NCBI GenBank assembly: GCA_013339765.2
Contig: CM023454.1
Location: 144,435,211-144,499,210 of the forward strand
Length of the DNA: 64,000 nt
Direction: 5' to 3'
DNA from: Haemaphysalis longicornis
Taxonomy: Eukaryota > Arthropoda > Arachnida > Ixodida > Ixodidae
Of the stretch, positions 52,080 through 62,529 are shown piece after piece. Position 1 is the stretch's first letter; the number at the start of each line of letters is the position of its first letter. Position numbers and translations under genes: made by a program. The notes under the pieces were generated by a model. That model had not been told where the DNA came from and made no database searches. It saw only the letters and a list, made by a program, of their open reading frames with translations.

Positions 52080-54245
52080 CAGCCCTCTCATTGATGTATG
52101 GAATTTCGGAAACCTGCCTCCGTGTCTCGAACGGTCTGTGGTATATCCAATGCCCAAACCACACAAGCCTTAAGACCGCATTGAAAAACCCCCAGCCCAT
52201 TATGATAAAGCCCACAATGGGCACGTTGCTCGAACGCATGGCCACTGAGCGCCTTAGAGAATCATTTAGAGCAGACTTTACATGCTTTCACCCAGCATAA
52301 ACTGGTTTTCGGCCTCATATTGGTTCACAGGACATTCCAGGGCTTCTCCGGAGAATCCTCACCGACGCGACCCGAGGCAGTCTATCCGGCATACCACTGG
52401 TTGCAGTTAACCTAAAAGGCATTTGACAGAGTCCCACACACCGCCATTCTCGGTGAAATAGGCACCCAATATCAAGGGTGCCACATGTACAAGTTTTGCT
52501 AAAAATATCACTCTGAAGGTCAAGCCTGGTAGCCCCTGCCTGATCCGATTTGGTAGCAATAAAGGCTTACCCAAAGCTTGAATCATTTCGCTTCTGTTAT
52601 TTAATATTGTCACGCGAAAGGTCGCCATAGAATACATCAAAAGAGTACCGTCGGCATGACGATGAACGCTAATGACATCCCCTTGTGGACTAAAACATAA
52701 GACAACGCCACCACCTAACTATGCTGCGCAGAACTCCAGGCTGCTCTTCTCATTCAGGAAGACCTCGTCATTTAAACTGGATTGCAGGTATCCCCAACCA
52801 AGTCTACAGTACTGAAAATAGGAGGCAGGGCTTCTGAAAGCGACAAATTTCATTTTTAAATCGGGGAGATGAACTTTGTGAACCACAAGATGTTCTCGGC
52901 GTATCAATCAACTGCAAAGGCAACACCACTAACTGGATTGAAGAAGTACGGAAGAGCCGGGACGCCACAACACAACTTCGAAAACAAATAGGCAACAAAT
53001 TTAGAAGGACCAGTGCGCAATTCATGCTGCTTCCAGGTAATGCTGTTCTTTTATCCCGGATCTTACACAGCATCGGCTGTTCGAATTTGACTCGTACTCA
53101 GCTGAAGCACCTGACAATCTTGCACTACATGCTGGTCAGATGCCTTACTGGCCTCCCAAGATGTACCCCAACTGATAACGTCTATACGTACGACGAGCTG
53201 CACCAATTGAATCACTAATAGAATACGCCGACGGCATTTATAAAGGCCGTAGGACACTGACAATTAGGAGTATACATTTAACACATTAAGATGAGACCCA
53301 TAAAATGTGCACAGAACCGATCCTTACAAATACGGCCCCACCATTACCTCCACCTTGGATACGGACCAACCCAATCCTGCATAAACCTCGTTCCTACCAG
53401 GACAAGCGCCGATGCACCCGTCTAGGAGCCACGCTATCCAGGCTGCATCGCTGCAGAGAGCCACAAACTTGTGTAATATACACCTACGTGTCATTAGAGA
53501 ACCAAACATAGGAAGTGTCTCTAATGACTTTGAATAATCATTCTTGGAAGTAGTCCCTATTTTCCATGCAGATGAACTGGACTCCACCTGAGCACCACTG
53601 GAGGTTTTGCTCCAGGTGTCACTTTTGTCTGCAGAGACATTGGAAAAATTCAAGCTTAACACAAACCCACACGAATCAATATGTATACGGAAACCATGTC
53701 CGAAAAACAAGACCTACAAAACCCCTACCAAACAAGCCGCCCGACCCGCACCATTCACAATACAGTATCGCGGCTGAGCAGTCTTTAAGACATCCCCATC
53801 TTTATAGTGCTCATGACTTGGCATCTATAGCCAATCCCTCCATCCAGAGTATACGTCCTTTGAGGGCATCGTTGCCTCATCTCGATGCCAGCAAAGAGGT
53901 CTTGTGATTAGAAGTCGCCATAAAATTAGGGAATAAACGCTGAAGGAAAGCACGCCACTAGCTAAGCAACCAAGTGTATGAACATTCCGCGAGGCCTGCA
54001 AGTTCCACACTGCAAAGGGTAGACCGGCTACGCCATTACTCCAGAGATGAGAGATAGATGGGAATAGATGAAACGATTTGGCAAAAAAGACAAGACCGCA
54101 TCATGTCCACACCACCACATTTCTGTCAGTGCACCCATAATACAACACAAGATCCATCGTTAAGCGCTTTCTATGGGAATGCGGCGAGCTGGACAGAGAA
54201 AGGCGGAGACACACACTATGTTAGCACAAACGAAAACTAGATTAA
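52080..54245 (+). pseudogene. I-clade LINE RT to RNase H, highly degenerate
   Basis: Scattered across all three frames are RT pieces (PKPHK; AFDRVPHTAILGEIGTQYQG; LLIQEDLVI; GLQVSPTKSTVLKIGGRAS), a LHYMLVRCLTGLPRCTPTDN segment typical of the RT-RNase H linker, and faint RNase H traces up to about 54245. Stops occur every few dozen codons and the catalytic YADD is lost near 52660-52680. It is the most decayed LINE in the window. Confidence 0.6.
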
Positions 54246-54404
54246 GAAATTACACGAAAGTTTTGAGTTAGGTCTGTTGGCTATTATGCGTGCCTAGCAG
54301 CCCACTAACCATAAACCGACACATTAGACGGTCCAGCGCAGCGTAAACATTTATTTACGGCGTCGTTTAGTCGTGTCACTTTGTGTTTCGACAAAATAAA
54401 CGCC

Positions 54405-54538
54405 ATGCAGCCGCCATTAGAGGACGTAGCACCTGACGGCACCGTAATTGCCGCTCTCGACGCGCGCGTGAGCGACCACACGTGCGCGCCCATACTGGCC
54501 AAGGTCTTCACCATCACCACGCGCTGGAGCAGCCAGAG
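54405..54538 (+). CDS. Possible first coding exon (partial)
   Basis: An ATG in a good context (CGCCATGC) opens MQPPLEDVAPDGTVIAALDA and continues to a plausible donor AGAG|GTCAGT at 54539 (phase 2). Upstream sequence is CpG-containing but has no TATA box at the expected place. No partner exon seen. Could equally be a chance frame or a transposon fragment. Confidence 0.25.
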
Positions 54539-54699
54539 GTCAGTCCCAAGCCACGACGTGCGAACACGCAGTAGCAGGTCGGACCAACCACAGCCAGCCC
54601 GTCAGCTTTGTCATGGGGTCCCGACGTTGGCAGTTTGGGGCAAGTATCACATGATGCTATGCTAGCCCGCTCAGGGCTTCCTCGTGTGGGCAAAGAGTA

Positions 54700-55844
54700 A
54701 AATATATTTAAAATATGCTACACTGAACGGTTGCGGTTGAACATTGCTGGGAGACATCTCCTGATAAAAACAGAGCATTGTACCTTGAAATTTTGGTCAC
54801 TACTCCTTTTACGTATACGTCCGTGTGGTCTTTCGCAAAGGACTCCAAATTCTTCGTGGACTTGAGATGGGTAATGTGGGGGGCGGACATAAAGGCACTA
54901 CCAAGCCACAAATCGGTTCTCTTGGAAAGAGGCTTTCACTAAAATGACCTTCACTGTATGGTCAGTGTAGTGTGAGGATATATGAACGAAACCCATGCCA
55001 CCTGCAATCATTTTGTTTTCGGTTTCCTTTTCCTGTTTCCCAACAAGATACGTTGGAATTCTCCTAAAAAATAAATATATGATTTATTTACGGGTTAGTC
55101 CGCCAAAATATGTTGCTGGCGCGGCTGCAGGCCACAGTACAGCTGAGGTCTCAAGTCTAATGTATATCATGTTTCCTTCTTCCTTACAGCTGTACTATCG
55201 ATTAAAGCGGACCCGTGGTGTCCATATGATCATTAGATGGCTGCGCACAGAACCAGTACTTGTAGCTTTGAATCCCGTGTTTCACAAATTTCCCGTCGCC
55301 TTGGCCAGTTTTAGAACACTTTTGGTCATCTAGGAATTAAATTAAACTTTTTGTCAAATTAGGTGTATCTTTTATCTTCTCTCTACTACCTAAAGATCTC
55401 AGGTTCCCGCCAGCACTCAGTTTCTTTTCCTTCGTCACTGCGGCTTTTTCGCCGTGTTTAGTGAAGCCAAATAGAGGTTGACAAAGCCTTTCCAACACGC
55501 AAATGCGCAATCCAGCGCCCCTGAATAAGGAACCTTTACATTTTGTAACATCCAAATATATCCTCACAGGCACATGACACACCGGCAAACAAGTGCACTA
55601 AGCTCATGCACTGAATAGACCAACTATCGCCTCAACACCACGATTTCACCATGGCATTGTATATATCCGATTTTGCGTCCATCTAGTCTGAAGTAGGAAT
55701 GTTTGGAACATGGTAAAATGGCCAACAATATATCGTATAGCAATCAAGGTTTCCTACGTTTCTTATACGTTTCCTAAAACATTTCCTACGTTTCATTTAT
55801 GTATAAACTATTTTGAAGATTGTTATTGTAAACTTTCGAGTAAC
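54700..55844. other. No recognised gene
   Basis: Nothing recognisable. Confidence 0.35.
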
Positions 55845-55910
55845 TATAAGCAATACTATACTATAGTAACTATAGTATAGTAACTATAGTAGAGTAACTA
55901 TAAGCGAATG
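55845..55910. repeat. AT-rich palindromic tandem repeat
   Basis: Several imperfect units of ACTATAGTA / GAGTAACTATAAG follow each other and can fold back on themselves. Simple-sequence origin is likely. Confidence 0.5.
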
Positions 55911-56894
55911 TTTTTTTTTTCAGAAATCAGTAAGTAATGTTTTAAACAGTGATGACATGAATGTCGTTTCCAGCGCATGTACGGCCACCGCATTAAAAAG
56001 TCAATAACATACCGACAAAACTAGAGACAAAAATCAACAGATACGTACTTTTCTCACAAAATAAATACAGCATACGAATGTATATACAAAGAAAACACAA
56101 TGCTATTTTCACGACCTTGGCGGTCATACACGCAGGATGCATTTCATTAAATAATTATTGCTTAGTTTTTTAGTCACACTTTTAGGTATACTTTAGGCAC
56201 ACCACCAAACTTTTATTAGCTTGTCTGCAATGTCGGTTAATGAGAAGTTACTAAATTTGTAGGTTACAATTGATGTCTCTAAGAGGTGTTTGTGCCTTAG
56301 TTTTGCTCAACTCATTATCTGGACCCTAATGGCAGTGTTTTATTAAATCGTAGCAGCGACAACCTCACCTACCATTTGCTACAATAGATCATTATAAAAG
56401 CCACCCAATAAACGTTGTACCTGGTGCGTGTGCTGGCGTGTCAAACTGGACCACACTGGAATGGAACAATCTTACGCGATCTCCACTGTCCTCGGTATAT
56501 TTAGACGGCTCGAGAAACTATAACGGAGAAAGACAAATGCTCCCCAAGCTGACGCCACATGCGATTCGCAACCATCGCCTTCGCCCATCCCTTTTGTGAT
56601 TGCTGCTTCCCGTGCGACGAACAGGCACCTTGCTGGGCTTTGCAACGTTCCATGTTCTACCATCATCGAGAAGAAATTATGCTGGGCCACGGTGGTCGAT
56701 GACTTCCTTTCGCTTTAAAAAAGAAGTGTGACTCTTGACCGATACCGATGATTTTTCCCCCGCACCTTGTCTCCTACCGCCACCGCTATCTGGTTTGCCG
56801 CTCGCCTCCTGTCGCAGTAGGCTTTGCTGTACTGTTGCCTGTGCCTAACCGTCTGCCAAAGCCTGGGCAGTTCCTGGTAAGGCGTGTTCGCGAA
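55911..56894. other. No recognised gene
   Basis: No domain recognised. The right part could be 3' UTR or LTR of the gypsy remnant that follows, but I see no LTR pair. Confidence 0.35.
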
Positions 56895-57930
56895 CTACTA
56901 GTGCGATAAGCAAAGTATGTCAAGCTTTCTTCTTGGGCCCCTTTCATGAAGCAATAGCACAGGGGCAGGTCCTGCTGTGGCGTCGGGTGTACACCTGTGC
57001 GCGGCAAGATAATGCCGTACTGCCGTGCGCAGTGAACGCTGTTCCAGACCATGCAACTGCAAGTACGTCTTCATTGTGCTGTAGAACCGCAAGATCTGTT
57101 CATTTGCCTGCGAGGAGTAATCAGATGAATGCAAAAGACGAATCGCTCGTTCTATTAGGAAGGCGGCCAATTCTTTGTTTGTGAACAGTGGCCCATTATC
57201 GCTTACTATATCTTCAGGAAATCCTTCCTCGTGAAGATATTCAGAAAAATCTCGTTCACGGTTGCTGCAGAAAGTTTTTTGCACAACTGCCTATCACGCT
57301 ATTTTGAGAAGTAGTCCACAAGCGTCAGTCAAAACCTGCAATCTGGAGGCAGTCCTCTCCAGGGAAGCCAGGCATCAATCCTAATTTTCTGCCACGGTCT
57401 CTCTGGCAGCGCGACAGGTAGCAGAGCGGAAGGGGACGTCTTACCCATTTATCTTCTTCTTGACATATTATAAAGTTGTGAAGTGCTTCTTTGACGTACC
57501 TTTGCACGTGGGGCCATTAAAACGGCTCCATAAGTATGGCTTTGGTGCGTCGGATAACCTGCTGGGTTTCCTGCGCTGTTGTTACTAGTTGAGCCACGAG
57601 AGATGAACGAACTACGATCCTTTCCCCACGAAACTACAATTCTCCCACGACTGACAATTCATCTGCGCCTCTGACATGTGGTTTCAGGTCTTCAGACAAG
57701 TTCTTATACGATAGCCACGGCCAATTTATGTGCGCCTCTAGCATTTGGAGAGTTGCATTAGCAAGAACTGCTTGTTCGAACTGCTCTTTCGTAAGGCAAG
57801 TGGGTTGGACCAAGGAAACAATTTCTTCCTCAAAAGTCAGCCGCGAACCTTTCATATGGACTGGCAACCGCGAAAAAGCATTGGCTGCTCTATTTAATGA
57901 GCCTTTCTGGTACTCCACCTGAAAATTAAA
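56895..57930 (-). pseudogene. Ty3/gypsy pol 3' part: RNase H end and integrase, broken
   Basis: On the minus strand: EYQKGSLNRAANAFSRLP (end of RNase H, 57918), an integrase zinc-binding remnant with CXXC in LHNFIICQEEDKW (57507-57325), and the integrase core with DIVSDNGPLFTNKELAAFL, LHSSDYSSQANEQILRFYST and AVRHYLAAHRCTPDATAG (57284-56898). The SDNG aspartate is kept. Frameshifts separate the three pieces. The 5' part (gag, protease, RT) is absent: the piece begins abruptly at about 57930 beside a LINE. Confidence 0.75.
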
Positions 57931-57934
57931 ATGT

Positions 57935-59710
57935 AGTTATCTTGCGGCGTCCGTATAGAGGGTGCTCAAGGTCGCTGCCGTATTTTCTGATGAGGGGACG
58001 TGTACGATGCTGACGACGGCAGGCGTTGTATGTAGGGTGCATATGACGCAGCGTGGGGAGGACATGGATGTTGCGTCGCATTGATGGAGGTATGCGTTGC
58101 GGTGAGTCCGAGTTTGTATCCCCTTCCGGACTAGTGTTTTGAGCAGATGACGAACGGCGGGTGTGAGTTGTAGGCGCTGTAGATGGTTTTGGAGATGGGC
58201 CTCAATAATTTCCCAGAGGGTGTTATGTAGACCCAGTTTTCAATAAGCGGTGGGCGGAAGTAAAGGTAGGCAGGATGAGGGCTGTCTTATAAGATTTGCG
58301 TATTAGGACATCAATCTTGGCATGTTCTTGTGGCTTTAAGGTAAGACAGGGTGCCCCGTATTTGATGCGGCTGATCAGTATTGCTTGAATGATGCGGCAG
58401 TTATCTGTTTCCTTGAGTCCGTGTCGGTGAGAGCATATTCGTTGAATTAAGTGTGTAAGTTGGGAGACTGTCTGTATAAGTTTGGGGAGGTATGCGGCCC
58501 CGGAGCCATCGTGGTGGTAGTGGACTCCTAGGATGCGGATGGTCTTGACGGTGGGGTTGCTTGCCCGTTGAGAGTGAGTGAGGGGTCGGGGGTAGGGTTT
58601 GGTGGGCGCCCCCGGGTTTGTGCTCGGAGGACGAGTAAGGCGGATTTTGATGCGGCGCAGCAGAGACCACACTTTTGGAGATATTGCAGCGTAGTGTCGA
58701 CTGCCTGCTGAAGACTGTCTTGCTGTTGTCCGGGAGAGCCTGTGTTGGACCATAAGGTGTCGTCTGCATATGAGGCGTGCGACACGTGGGGGATTTTTTC
58801 AAGTACTATTGGGAGTCCCCTGAGCGCTATATTGAAAAGTAATTGTAAGAAAACTGAGCCTTGGGGAGTGCCCTTTGCCGGTGTGTGAAAGGTCTATGTC
58901 TGGGGAAGGCCAGTGTGGAGAGTGGCAGTTCGATCTGTCAAAAAGGCTCTCACGTAGTTATATGTGGCAGATCCACAGCCTGTGGTTTGAAGTTTGCGGA
59001 GAATGGCTGTGAGTGACGTTATCGAAGGCGCCTTGTATATCAAGAGCGAGGACGGAACTGGAATGTACTTTGCTGAGGCAGTCGAGAACCCGTTCTTTGA
59101 GTTGGAGGTGGACGTCTTGCGCCCAGAGGTGAGTACGAAACTCGAACATGATGTGACGTAACCGGTTGGTGTGTTGAAGGACGTCCATTAGACGGTGAGT
59201 CACAGATGTTCAAAAAGATTGCCCACACAGGATGTAAGGGAGATCGGTCGTAAGTGGTCAAACGTTTGTTGTCAAAAGTGGTCAAAAGTGGTCAAAAGTT
59301 TGTGAGGCTTGGGAAGTAAAGTGATATCTGCGGGGCACCACTGGGGTGGTACTGAGCCGTTAGTCCAGTGGTGGTTGTAACAGGCAAGGAGGGATTCTAA
59401 GTGGTCGTCGTTAAGGTTAAGAAGGAGATTGTACGTTAATAAATCGTGTCCGGGTGCTGTTGTGCGCGTTCGCCGGCTGAGTGCTTGCGTGAGCTCGTCC
59501 ATGGTAAAAGGGCCATCGAGCTCAGGATTGGGAGTGCCAGCGTAGTCCGGGTGCGAGGGAGTTGTCTGAGATGATGCAGGTCGGAAAAACGTGTGGCGGA
59601 TTAGAGAGAGGAGTTGATCGGGCGGTTGAGAGTGGTTGTGTATACGTCGGGCTATATTTTGCGAAGTGGCAGTTTTGGTAGGCGCGTTTCCCAGGAGGTG
59701 GCGCAGCAGT
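57935..59710 (-). pseudogene. I-clade LINE RT with start of RNase H, broken
   Basis: Minus-strand pieces in order: TAPGHDLLTYNLLLNLND and ITLLPKPHK (59502-59272), a split RPISLTS block, SSVLALDIQGAFDNVTHS (about 59060-59010), SYADDTLWSN with the intact catalytic motif (about 58775), IRILGVHYHHDGSGAAYL and ISRIKYGAPCLTLKPQEH (58560-58320). The frame ends in a YTDAA that opens RNase H, at about 57950, where gypsy pol begins. Several frameshifts. The abrupt junction suggests that one element truncated the other. Confidence 0.7.
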
Positions 59711-60547
59711 GGGCCAAGCTGTCTTGGTTACACAACGTTACACAAAATCAGGAGTTACACAAAATCCTGTTTCTACGCAGTTTCATTTGTAGAATTCCAG
59801 TACATTTGAGTCCGATATTTAAAATGCGAAGTACATTTGCCTTTGGCATGATTATGCATAAAAGACCGTAAAGGGCGTCGCAAATCTTCTTCTTTTGTTA
59901 TGTGACTGCTGTGTACGGTGTTTACTTTGACAACGGTGTGGAGGCATAGCTAAAAATTGATAGCTGGCACCCTTTGTCTTGGCTGACGTTATCGCAACCT
60001 ACCGTAGGAGGAACCACTACAAAAACATAAAGCAAAACGGAGGAGTTTTGCACCGATCGTCACTATCATGCGTAATCATGCGAACGGCAATAAAACTTCG
60101 CAGTTCGATATCTCGGAGGGTGAATGCACAAGAAGAATACTGCCAAATGAACCTGAGTAGAAACAATATTAAGTATAATTTTCTAATGCAGACATTACTG
60201 CTAAAATGAAATTATTGCAGCAACTAAAATGTAAAAAATTCAGTTTCAGTTCATTACACCACCGGCGTCAATTATTAGCATCTAATTCTGTGTGCCCCCC
60301 GGGTGCATAACCTCACTGTAGAGGTGGTCTTCACGTAAAGCTGAGCGCCTAATTTCGAAACACCTGCCGACCTAATTTTGACACCCTATACAACCAGTTT
60401 CGGCGCTCTTTGCCCCACTTGGCTGTGGCCTTTACTACCAACCACCCTTTTCATCATCGTCACCACACCATTCCGAATAAAATGTTTTGCACGTATTTTT
60501 TTACACGCTTGAGTAATAAAAACAAACTTTCATATGTGTTTTTTCAG
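59711..60547. other. No recognised gene
   Basis: If the exon at 60548 is real, this is intron. A pyrimidine-rich run ends it. Confidence 0.3.
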
Positions 60548-60781
60548 GTTGAAGTAAGTGCAGATTTATGCAGTTATGATGTTAAGTGCATTGTAGTGCC
60601 TCCAGGCCACCGAAGTTTTGTAGTTGGCAATGTTCTTATAAATCAACTATATCAATATACATGCAACACAAATTCGTACTGTTCTAACGAAATAAAAACG
60701 CCATGGAAAATAAATACCCCAAATACACGTCCATTTCTAGCACGTCAGCTGAAATGCATGGAAGCACAATTTATGTACTAA
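60548..60781 (+). CDS. Putative 3'-terminal exon of an unknown host gene
   Basis: A strong acceptor (TGTGTTTTTTCAG|GTTGAAG) opens a 77-codon frame that runs without interruption to TAA, with no sign of repeat or simple composition. It has five cysteines (in SADLCSYDVKC, YTCNTNSYC and LKC) and looks like the end of a small secreted or extracellular protein. An AATAAA hexamer at about 60849 follows the stop by 70 bases, the right place for polyadenylation. Upstream exons are not visible. The family is not recognised, so no function is given. Confidence 0.45.
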   Translation, partial: VEVSADLCSYDVKCIVVPPGHRSFVVGNVLINQLYQYTCNTNSYCSNEIKTPWKINTPNTRPFLARQLKCMEAQFMY

Positions 60782-60848
60782 TTAGTGATCGTTAGGTTTT
60801 TTGGGTGGTTAATTTTATTTACCTACTTATTAGCCTGTAAAAGAGCTC

Positions 60849-60854
60849 GAATAA
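60849..60854 (+). terminator. Polyadenylation signal
   Basis: AATAAA downstream of the stop at 60781; the nearby TTATTATTATTG could be part of the downstream context. It would serve the putative terminal exon. Confidence 0.4.
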
Positions 60855-60879
60855 ACATTATTATTATTGTTGCAAGATG

Positions 60880-62160
60880 GATTTATTTACAGTGAGGTTG
60901 GACGGTGTAGGACGAGCGTAGATGGTAGAGCGGTCCATGAATGATGGGGCCAAGCCTGAGTGCCACCTCGTTCTCTTCTTTCTCCAACTCCCGGTGCTGA
61001 GGCTGGTATGTTTGCAACCACTGGCGTGTAATATTGGCGTAACATTTCCCCTGTCCCAGACGAAGTCCTCTGGGCAAGTCAACTTACACTGCGTTCCTAG
61101 CAACGTTTTAGGCAAGCAACATGCACCACCTGTGTCTTTTTGGATTGTCGCCCACTTGACGTTAAGCGTGAAATAACATACGCAACATCGCTGAGACGGT
61201 CCATGACAACAAACGGGCCGACGTAATGGGACAGAAGCTTCTCGGGTAGCCCACGCTTTCGCAATGGCGTCCATAGCCACACAAAGTCACCTGGCTCGTA
61301 TGTAACATCATGTCGGCGACTGTCAAATCGCTTCTTGGAGCGCTCTTGGGACTTCGAGAGTACGTAGGCGAGCACGTCGACGGGCATCTTCAGCTAGGCA
61401 GAGCGTCCTCGCCAACGAGGGTTCGTCATGCAGAGAGAAAGGAAGCATGGTGTCCAGCCAGCTACTATGTTGACAGGCGTAAAGGATGAAAAACGGGCTG
61501 TAACCGGTGGTTTCATGCTTCGCCATGTTATATGCGTATGTTATAAATGGCTACAACACGTCCCAGTTGTTGTGGTCCGAAGCGACGTACATCAATAGCA
61601 TGGACGTCAATGTTCGGTTGGTTCATTCCGTCAGACCGTTAGCCGGAGGGTGGTATGGCGAGGAGTGGCTAAATTGCACGGTACACAGGCGAAGAAGCTC
61701 TTCAACCACCGTCGTAGTGAATTGGCGCCCACGGTCACTGATTATGACTTTTGGGGGTCCATAGCGTAGCAATACGTGCCGGAGCAAGAAGAGCGAGATT
61801 TCTGTCGCAGTTTCAGAGGGTAGAGATGCGTCTCAGCATAGCGCGATAAGTAATGCACGCATACAATATACCAGCGGTTTCTATGCAATGAGCACGGGAA
61901 AGGTCCCAACAAGTCTATGCCAACTTTTTCAAAAGGACGATATGCCGGGTCCACAGGCTGAAGTCGGCCTGCCGGGACAGTGGTGGGATATTTGTAACGT
62001 TGACATTGGTTGCAGGAAGCCACATAGCGCTCAGTAGTTTTGCGCATGTTGGGCCAATAAAAGCGTTGTTAAGTACGGTGAAGAGTGCGCGCCAGCCCCA
62101 TGTGGCCGGAAATTACAATAACATGCTCCCCGTCACTGTGTCGTTGAACAAGGACTGCCC
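60880..62160 (-). pseudogene. Gypsy integrase, broken
   Basis: The zinc-binding end reads TERYVASCNQCQRYKYPTTV (CX2C), followed by PAYRPFEKVGIDLLGPFPCS (first catalytic Asp present) and CVHYLSRYAETHLYPLK. ISDRG with the second Asp is in another frame near 61740. MAKHETTGYSPFFILYACQH and GDFVWLWTPLRKRGLPEKLL (GPY-type C-terminal module, about 61290) come later. At least four frame changes. The chromodomain was not seen. Confidence 0.75.
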
Positions 62161-62529
62161 CCAGTCCAATACCACTGGCATCGGTGTGCACTTCCGTTGG
62201 TGCTGCGGGATCAAAGTGACGGTGCACCGGCTCCGACGTCAAGAGATGCTTCAGGTGGCGGAAAGCGATGTCACAGTCAGAGCTCCATTTGAATGGGACG
62301 TTCTTCTGGAGAAGTCATCTGAGAGGGTAGGCTATGTCGGCAAATCCGAGAATAAAACGGTGAAAGTCGGATCATAGTCCTAAAAAGCTCCGGAGGTCCT
62401 TAACAGAGCACGGTTCTTTAAAGCAGCTGACGGCTAGAATTTTTTGCGGATCTGGTCAGACGCCCTCTTTATCGACAACGAGACCGAGTACAAGTGTTCG
62501 CCTTTCGCCAAATCGGCATTTCTTCGAGT

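Noticed and set aside
54790..54820. A third TTAA-transposon end
   Set aside because: ATTTTGGTCACTACTCCTTTTA resembles the right end of the family, but has an internal gap, and no left end or flanking TTAA was found.
55845..55910. The ACTATAGTA repeats as an operator or origin
   Set aside because: AT-rich simple repeats of this size are common by slippage; nothing around them supports a regulatory role.
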